Assembly: GCA_015680685.1 (NCBI GenBank)
Contig: MNCI01015670.1
Coordinates: 622,486-686,485 of the forward strand
Direction: 5' to 3'
DNA: 64,000 bases
DNA from: Gnetum montanum
Lineage: Eukaryota; Streptophyta; Gnetopsida; Gnetales; Gnetaceae
Below, piece by piece: positions 57,474 through 64,000 of the stretch. A model generated the notes under the pieces. The model was not told where the DNA came from and did no database searches. It saw only the letters and a list, made by a program, of their open reading frames with translations. The stretch's first letter is position 1; the number at the start of each line of letters is the position of its first letter. Both the position numbers and the translations under genes were made by a program.

Positions 57474-59480
57474 ATGGCTTCTTCTCATAGTGAAAACTCT
57501 TGATCGTTTGTAAGTAGACCCAATCAACAATAACAAGAAGCTCATAACATTCCAGTGTCGCAATAGTTCAAAGTGGTCTACACTCATCTAGATGAGTACA
57601 CTTCAAACTTCACCTACATCCTACATCAAGATGAGGAGATGCGATAGAGGAACACAAAAGGCAACATCATGTTACCTTCCAATCGATCTATTCCTACAAT
57701 GTCACTCAACAATCTCATCAAGTTTGGCATTGCAAGACTCAATTCTGAGTACAAAGTGCAAGGTCATGATTATTGGGATTATCATCCTATAAATGCAAAA
57801 ACTAAAATAGATCGGAAAATGGAGGCTCGATATGAGGCCATAAAAGACAAAAGGGGCTTACCACTTGTTCCTACAAACACACAAAGAAGGGAAGGACTTC
57901 TTTTTAGGGAGCTCTCAATACACTGATTCTCCTCCTCTCTTTGATGAGGAGATCCTTAACCAGCAAACATAGTCAACTATAACCAATCTTGGTTTTTGGA
58001 ATAATGGATCCCATGATTAGAGAGCCTCAAAAAGGGGTAGCCATGGCAAGAACAAGGACAAGCACCAAGGTAAGGATAAACATGGTGGCTGTGGTAGGGA
58101 CCATAGAAGAGGAATTAGCAAACACCACACTAGCGATGACTCCCTTTCCTCTTCACCTTCTTCATCCTCATTGTCTTCCTCCTCCAACTCCAAACAAAGT
58201 CACAAAGGCAATTAAAATCATGATGAAGGTAAATGATGGGATCAGGATGATTTCTGATCCCACCATAATGATAGAGTCTGTAGTCATGAGCAGCGAGGAG
58301 ATGATTAGAATAGACAAAGAAGGGACATCATGGATCATCATAGGCATCATGGCCATTATAGGGGCCACCATGACCACTATGACTATGATGAGCACTAGAA
58401 ACATGATTTACATTGCAAAGGCTATAAGGATCCCAATAAGTCATGTGAAAGATAGTTGAATCAAATAGCTAGATATTAATAATATTCCCAAGTTCAAGGG
58501 TTGATATAATTCAGATCTGCAAAACCACTTGCAAGCATTTCACGATGCCTATGCCTTATAGAACATGGAAAATGAATGGCAAAAATCAAATTCATTTCCC
58601 AAGACACTCATCAAGGAAGCTAAAAGCTGGTATCGGTTCTTAGAACCAAAATCCATTCAAAGGTGGAGTATGATACTAGAATTATTCAATGATAAGTATT
58701 AGATATACTCTCAAGTATCCAACTTGAGAAAAAAGATTCAAGGATGGAAACAAGGAATTCATGAATCCTTGGATGCAATGGGTAGGTACTAATCTTTTTT
58801 GCATCGATGTCTAGGCCATGGCTATTCTCAAAGGGATCAACTAAAACATAAAAGAAATGGACTCCGAACTTAAACAAGAAGAACTCTTAGTGTCTATGCC
58901 CAAGGGAGGCATTCAAAGCTAAGGGTACATCAAATCCAAAGGCTCATTAAGTAAATAGCTAAGAAAGAAGGTGAGCTAAGAAAAAGAGAAAGTGAAAAAG
59001 AGTACAATAGGGATCTCTCTCTCTACAAAAGAGAGGTCCATTTTCGTAACAATGAGGAGGAGGCACCACTTGATAAAGTGATGCAATGAAAAACCTTGTG
59101 CAGAAAAAAATCTATATCTGAAATATCGACCAAGGTTGATAAAATGTGGAACTTCTTAGATGAAAAATTCCAAACTACTTTAATAATTGCTAAGGAAAAT
59201 GAGACCAGGAATGTAGTAAATGTAATAGAAGGAAGAAAAAGGAAGTTGAACGTGCCCAGCATAAGGATAAGGGCAAAGTTGTTGCAGTAGATGAGGTTTC
59301 AAATTTTGAAATGGATGATGATTGGTATGACATATATTAATATGAACATCCTAAGGGATGTTGCCCAATTGTGTCATACTTATAGGAATCTAGGATGTAT
59401 GCATTAAATCCTAAATTGGCCAAATGGCAAGCACCCAGAAGGTTGTCTTATCCCCAAGGCAACTATTGATAGTTCTACTA
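57474..59480 (+). pseudogene. Element 6 gag
   Basis: Starts at the ATG at 57474 (MASSHSENS, then a stop). 57669-57926 is open: PSNRSIPTMSLNNLIKFGIA. A His/Lys/Ser-rich region follows (58020-58200, KNKDKHQGKDKHG then a run of serines, in a frame other than the longest one). 58620-58760 has LFNDKY and QVSNLRKKIQGWKQG. 59096-59290 has ISTKVDKMWNFLDEKFQTT, with a knuckle remnant CHTYRNLGCMH near 59360. Many stops. Particle protein by homology with the other gag copies. Confidence 0.8.
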
Positions 59481-59948
59481 ATAATTTGACTATCTGAGTG
59501 GAGCACCATCTCAACCTCATGAGTAGTATCAGCAATGGCAACACCCACAGTCATGGGGGATGCCACCACCAAGGTAGTAGTAACCTTATCATTAGCTAGA
59601 TCTATATGGATACTACATTCAGCAACCTATCTCTCCATGTGACTCTTCAATCATGCTTCCTTCTAACATCACTACTACCCTCCTAAGTATTATAAAGCAC
59701 CATCTCCAAGGGGAAATTACTTATTTCCTTATTACCCTCCTCATCATTTCACTTCTACACCTTCACCTACAACTCCTCTTCCACTTGCTCCATCTATGCA
59801 AGGAGAAATACAATCCTAGCCATAACAAAGAAACACCACAACGGCTATGAACTTATAGTTGGTTCCTTGGCCAAGTGGTTCTAACACTAAGCCTCAAAAA
59901 AGACCATTTTTCATAACCAACAACCCAACAAAGCCCTGACAAACACAT
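59481..59948 (+). other. gag-protease linker of element 6
   Basis: Low-complexity Pro/Gln/Leu-rich coding remnant (QQWQHPQSWGMPPPR-like), no domain. Confidence 0.5.
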
Positions 59949-60530
59949 GTGGCTAATGACCCTACTTCTTCTACATCCTCTAAAATATCTTTCAAGAAAC
60001 CTTCAAACAAAAATGCTCCCAAAGTATACAATGTAATGTTGACTCACGTTATCATTGATTGGATTAAGGCTAGCCACCTTCTTAGGAAGAGATCTGATCC
60101 TAGGAGTTCCCTCATCTATTTGCAGATCACAAGAAATAAACCTTGCAAGGCTCTTCTAGACTCAATTTTTGGAGTTAACTTGATATCATAGGAAATGTAC
60201 AAAGCTTGGAACTTACCTCTACTAAAAAAGAGAAACATTTGCTTAGAGTTGGTGGATCAATCCATCATTGTTTCCTTGGGATTAGTAGAGGACATTATGA
60301 CCATTGTCTATGGGTGGTATTATCCTACTAACTTCTTGGTTATCTAAGTGAATAATTGCAAAGGAGACTTCCCTATCATTATGGAAAGAGTGTGGTTGAG
60401 TACCATTGATGCAAGGCTAGGTATAAAAGACCTCACCTTGAAAATCTCCAAGGAGAATGAATTTGACAAGATCAAGAAGAAGCACGTTCCATGCATCATG
60501 TACCATTCAAAGCATAACACTTAAAGCATG
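59949..60530 (+). pseudogene. Element 6 aspartic protease
   Basis: 59949-60191 is open: linker, then PCKALLDSIFGVNLIS, where the active-site D-S-G is disturbed to D-S-I. After a stop it continues EMYKAWNLPLLKKRN, GWYYPTNFLVI and FPIIMERVWLSTIDARLGI, matching element 5 block by block. Stops at about 60190 and 60346. Confidence 0.8.
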
Positions 60531-60729
60531 CAAGAAGTGTGCAAACATCATAGAAATCCAAACGTGCCTATACGTAGTAGCCACAACATAGGAGGAAACC
60601 TAGTGGTTGATAGCTGAAACAAACAGTAGCTTAACCCAATGCATGGAATCCACTGAGAGCCTTACGAGCTCTTATGTAGAAAGCATGGACCAAATGGAGT
60701 GAATCCATCACCAACTCTCAAAAGAATAA

Positions 60730-61740
60730 GGTGAAATCAATTATGAAGAGTTAGAAATGCCTGAAACATTCAAGCAGAAGCTCCTTAAGTTGAAAGCTTT
60801 ACTCATTCGAATGGAATATGCTTTTCTAACTAATGGCAAGTCAGTTATCATCAATGCCAATCTTGCTCCCTTATAGAAAAAGAAACTATTGAAAGTTGTT
60901 AACAAATGACTAACAGCCTTTACTTAGTCATATCCTAAGCGCACTAGAATCAATCCTAGTATATGCCAACATAGGATCTATACAAACTTCTCCATAAAAC
61001 CAAAGAGGCAACAATAGAGGAGATTGAATCCCAAGCTCAAACAAATTGTCAAGGAAGAAATTGAGCAACTCCTAAAGACAGGGTTCATTTATTCCATTGT
61101 TGATAGCGAGTGCATTAGCCCACTTGTGATCATGCCAAAGAAATGTGGGAAATGAAGGGTTTGCATAGATATCAGGTTGTTAAATATGGCAACATACAAA
61201 GATCACATTCCTTTGCCATGTGTGGATTAAGTTTTGGATACCATCGCAAGGCATTACTACTATAGCTTTCTGGATGGGTATAGCAACTATAACGAAATCC
61301 AGATTTCACTAGAGAATCTAGACAAAACAACATTCATGAGTCCCTGGGGGACTTTTTCATATCAAAAGAAGTCTTCATGGATGACTTCTCCACCTATAGG
61401 GCTATGTTTGAGCAAGCCCTGGACCATCTTGAGCAAGTGCTAAAAAGATGTATGAAGACAAACCTTAGGCTCAACTGGCAAAAAAGCCATTTGTTGGTCT
61501 AGTAAGGCATTGTACTAGAGCACCAAATTTCATAGAAAGGGATTGAGGTAGACCTTGAAAAGATAAGGATCAGCAAAGAAATAACTTGATAACTGGAAAC
61601 TATTAAAGACGTGCAATCATTCCTTGGACATACTAGTTATTATTAATGCTTCATCAAGAACTTTTCTAATATTTCCAAACCATTGGTAGAGCTTACAAAA
61701 AAGAATGCTCCATTTTTCTGAACCAAGGAATGCAAGCATG
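60730..61740 (+). pseudogene. Element 6 reverse transcriptase, with a deletion
   Basis: Pol linker from 60730 (ALLIRMEYAFLTNGKSVI). RT motifs: LKQIVKEEIEQLLKTGFIY at about 61040, VCIDIRLLNMATYKDHIPLP, SFLDGYSNYNEIQISLEN and TFMSPWGTFSYQ. Directly after this the frame shifts into EVFMDDFSTY, so the intervening MPFGLCN-ATFQ block (about 35 codons, present in element 5) is missing. Then HLLV, GIEVDLEKIRI and SFLGHTSYY. The FMDD is kept but the fold is broken by the deletion. Confidence 0.85.
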
Positions 61741-61779
61741 CACTCCAATACCTCAAATAGAATCTCGTAGAAACACCAA

Positions 61780-62200
61780 TCCTACAAGCACCTGGTTGGT
61801 CTAGACCCTTTCACATCATGACAAATGCATGTAACTATGCATTTGGAGTCGTGCTTACACATTTGGATGATTAGAAATGTCCCTATTACATCCACTATGC
61901 TATCAAGAGCATTATGGATGCATAGGTAAACTACACCATCATTGTAAAAGAACTCATGATAGTGGTGTATTCTTTGGATAAATTCAAGCACTATGTGCTT
62001 AGATATAAGGTGTTTGTGCACATAGACCATAGTGCTATCAAGTTCCTCATGAATAAATCAACAATGAGCACTTATGTTATACAATGGCTAGTAATCTTAC
62101 AACAGTTTGATCTTACAATGATGGATAGAAAGGAAACTAAGAATGTGATAGTTGATCACTTGTCTTGATTACAATGGGATAACAAGAAGGAGAAGAGCCC
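61780..62200 (+). pseudogene. Element 6 RNase H
   Basis: FHIMTNACNYAFGVVLTHLDD, KELMIVVYSLDKFKHYVL and VFVHIDHSAIKFLMN (61956-62168), then DLTMMDRKETKNVIVDHLS. Degrades the RNA strand during reverse transcription. Stops at 61870 and 61923. One RNase H only. Confidence 0.83.
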
Positions 62201-62299
62201 ACTCTCAAACCAATTTCTTGATGAATCTCTTTGTTGGTGTTGTAAACAAACAAGTTCCCAAGGAGATCAACTAGTACAATAACATCCTATCCTATCTAC

Positions 62300-63520
62300 T
62301 CACTTAGAAGCTACCACATGAGTGAGACTACAAGAAGAAACAATAATTTCTTTACCAAGTCAAACACTTCATGGTGATCAATGATGACCTTTATAAGGTT
62401 TTCATGGATGGCCTAGTCTAATGATGTGTCCTTGATGTGAATTAACTCAAAGTCCTCCAAGATGTAGACAAGGGCCCTTGTGGTAGCCACTATGCTGGAA
62501 GGTGAATGACCATTAAGATCCTCATGGTAGGAATCTATTGGCCAATACTTTTCAATGATGCCCATTACTTTGTCCACTCTTGTGATTGATGCCAATGTGA
62601 TGAAGGGATGACTACTCATATGGAAGGGTCTCAATGGTGTATCCAATCACTAGAGCCTTTTGATCTTTGGGAAATTTATTTTATGGGGCCCATCAATCCC
62701 ATGTCCAATGGGAAGACATACATAATTATTGTTGTTGACTACTACACAAAATGAATAGAAGCTATGGCTGTCACCAACTGTACATGTTCTATAGTAGCCC
62801 AGTTTGTACAATAATACGTTATAAATAGGTTTGGTGTGCCATGTGCACTTATTTTAGATAATGGAACACATTTTACATGCACTACATTTTTGAAAAATTA
62901 TGTAATTCTTAGGGGTTGAGCATAAATTAACAGCTCCCTACCACCACCACCAAGCCAACAATCAAGCTAAAGTTACAAATAAGGAGATAACCAAGAAACT
63001 AACCCAAATTGTTAGTAAATATAGGAGGGATTGCAACTCTAAACTCAATCATGCCCTTTGGGCCTATTGCTCCACATGGAAACTTCCTATTGGTATTCTC
63101 CCCATGAGCTCATGTATAGAAAGCTTTCAACACTTCCCATCCAAGCAGAACTCTATAAACTATCAATTTCATGTGACCTTAGCCTAGACCTAAGCTTATC
63201 ACAAAAAGAACAATTAATGAATCTCAACATGCTAGATAAGAATCGACTAGTGGCCTTGTTATCTAACGAAGTGCACAAGGCATACAAAAAACAACAACAT
63301 GACCTTAGGATCAAAAATGTGAAATTCCTACCAGGAGATAAGGTGCTCTATTAGAATCCCATGCACGTACCTCGACACACTATGTTCCAAATGTTATGGG
63401 ATGATCTTTATATCATCTATGAAACCTTTCCATCCAAGGCCATGCTAATTTACCAACCTAAAAGCCCAAATAAGAAACTATTAGTCAACACATAACAAAT
63501 AAAGCTTTTTCTAGAACCCA
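62300..63520 (+). pseudogene. Element 6 integrase
   Basis: Frames change several times. Core: GPINPMSNGKTYIIIVVDYY (first D in the GPI block lost), INRFGVPCALILDNGTHF (second D kept) near 62825-62880, and a GVEH block near 62915. 63058-63354 is open: SPHELMYRKLSTLPIQAELY, NRLVALLSNEVHKAY and RIKNVKFLPGDKVLY, the C-terminal region, followed by MLWDDLYIIYETFPSKA. Inactive. Confidence 0.8.
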
Positions 63521-64000
63521 AAATAACTAGTAGCACCAACACCTCAACAAATGGACATGCATGCTTAATATTTTGGATCTCCTTCATCCAACTCAATCAT
63601 AGGGAGATCTCCATTTCCCTAAGTATTTTTTGATTTTTCTATATTTTTCCTTATTTTGGTTATTTAAATTTTTCTTATGTTCTACATTTTTTCTTTGTTT
63701 CCATCAAGGCTTGGTGTAAGCTATAGCTACTATGATGGTGGTTTAAAGTTTATCAATTATTTGAATGAAAATGGCTAGATTTCATTTTCAAATTTTGATG
63801 TTTACTAATGGAGCATTGATTTTTTTTCATGTTAATAGGTAGTGAGACCACATCATCCATCACTTCACTCAACTCTATAGTGCTGCTTCATTTTGGAACT
63901 ATGACATCCCTTATTAATAGAAACCTTATAATGCACTAGTGACCTTTGTACTTTCCAAACCTGGGATGAACTAAGGGGATGGAAAAGTATGTGACTTCAA
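63521..64000 (+). other. Element 6, 3' untranslated region
   Basis: T-rich non-coding DNA. GCTTGGTGTAAGC at 63708-63720 is in the position of the polypurine motif seen after pol in element 5. No LTR start is reached. Confidence 0.5.

Larger units (their letters stand above)
45256..64000 (+). mobile_element. Element 6: Athila-like element, split by element 5
   Basis: Plus-strand element made of 45256-46957 and 57014-64000, interrupted by element 5. The 5' LTR starts TGATGAATCATTG and ends GTCACTCATCA at 57325. A tRNA-Asp PBS follows, then gag, protease, RT, RNase H and integrase in the usual order. The 3' LTR is not reached by 64000. Heavily decayed: stops, frameshifts and a deletion in RT. 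Its LTR end and PBS match families 1 and 5. Because element 5 lies inside it, element 6 is the older of the two. Confidence 0.85.

Overview
This is a transposon-dense plant nuclear window with no intact host gene. It reads as a nest of Ty3/gypsy LTR retrotransposons inserted into and around a small host locus that holds two broken ricin-B-type lectin gene fragments. The evidence for a plant is tRNA-Asp and other plant-type primer-binding sites, Athila-like and Tat-like polymerase genes, the second (archaeal-type) RNase H that marks the Tat lineage, and plant-type phase-consistent introns. The species cannot be named; a seed plant with ricin-B/type-2-RIP-like genes is the most I would say. I see no rRNA, tRNA gene, CRISPR or prokaryotic feature.

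Layout. (1) 1-6560: a scrambled minus-strand chain of one Athila-like family: gag, tRNA-Asp PBS, LTR-A, a captured plant-transposon-domain ORF, a gag piece, LTR-B, then the ORF's C-terminus again. (2) 6561-10606: mostly unrecognised DNA with lectin pseudogene 1 (8590-8940) and a degenerate minisatellite. (3) 10607-22825: element 3, an internally deleted gypsy element (minus) with 497/495-bp LTRs and ATAGC duplications. Element 2 (11530-18026) sits inside it: a complete non-autonomous element with perfect CCTTG duplications, gag plus the captured ORF, and no polymerase. (4) 22826-26666: host side again, with lectin pseudogene 2 (23845-24090). (5) 26667-44501: element 4, a 17.8-kb Tat/Ogre-like element (minus) with 1.6-kb LTRs and TTGGT duplications. 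(6) 44502-45255: unrecognised. (7) 45256 to the window end: element 6 (plus strand, Athila-like), whose 5' LTR contains a 590-bp promoter-bearing unit repeated three times. That LTR is split by element 5 (46958-57013, minus, Athila-like, GATAC/GATAG).

Two things stand out. First, element 4 carries a multi-exon gene in antisense orientation between its protease and reverse transcriptase. Six of its exons join in frame across canonical GT/AG borders, and the 5-kb spacer that holds it ends in a sense-strand CAG directly before the pol ATG, as expected of an Ogre-type intron. Second, all five LTR families that can be read here put a dense array of short palindromes or repeats just upstream of the TATA box. 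The array sequence differs in every family (GATATC, TTACGC/GCGTAA, CTCTAATAATTAGAG, ATGCAT, CATTAATG), and copy number differs between the two LTRs of one element.

How the parts work together: each element encodes, or once encoded, gag (particle), protease, RT/RNase H and integrase. Elements 2 and 3 lack the catalytic core and would have needed a helper; elements 5 and 6 share the PBS and LTR end of element 2 and are plausible relatives of such a helper. All coding regions carry stops or frameshifts, so nothing here looks autonomous today.
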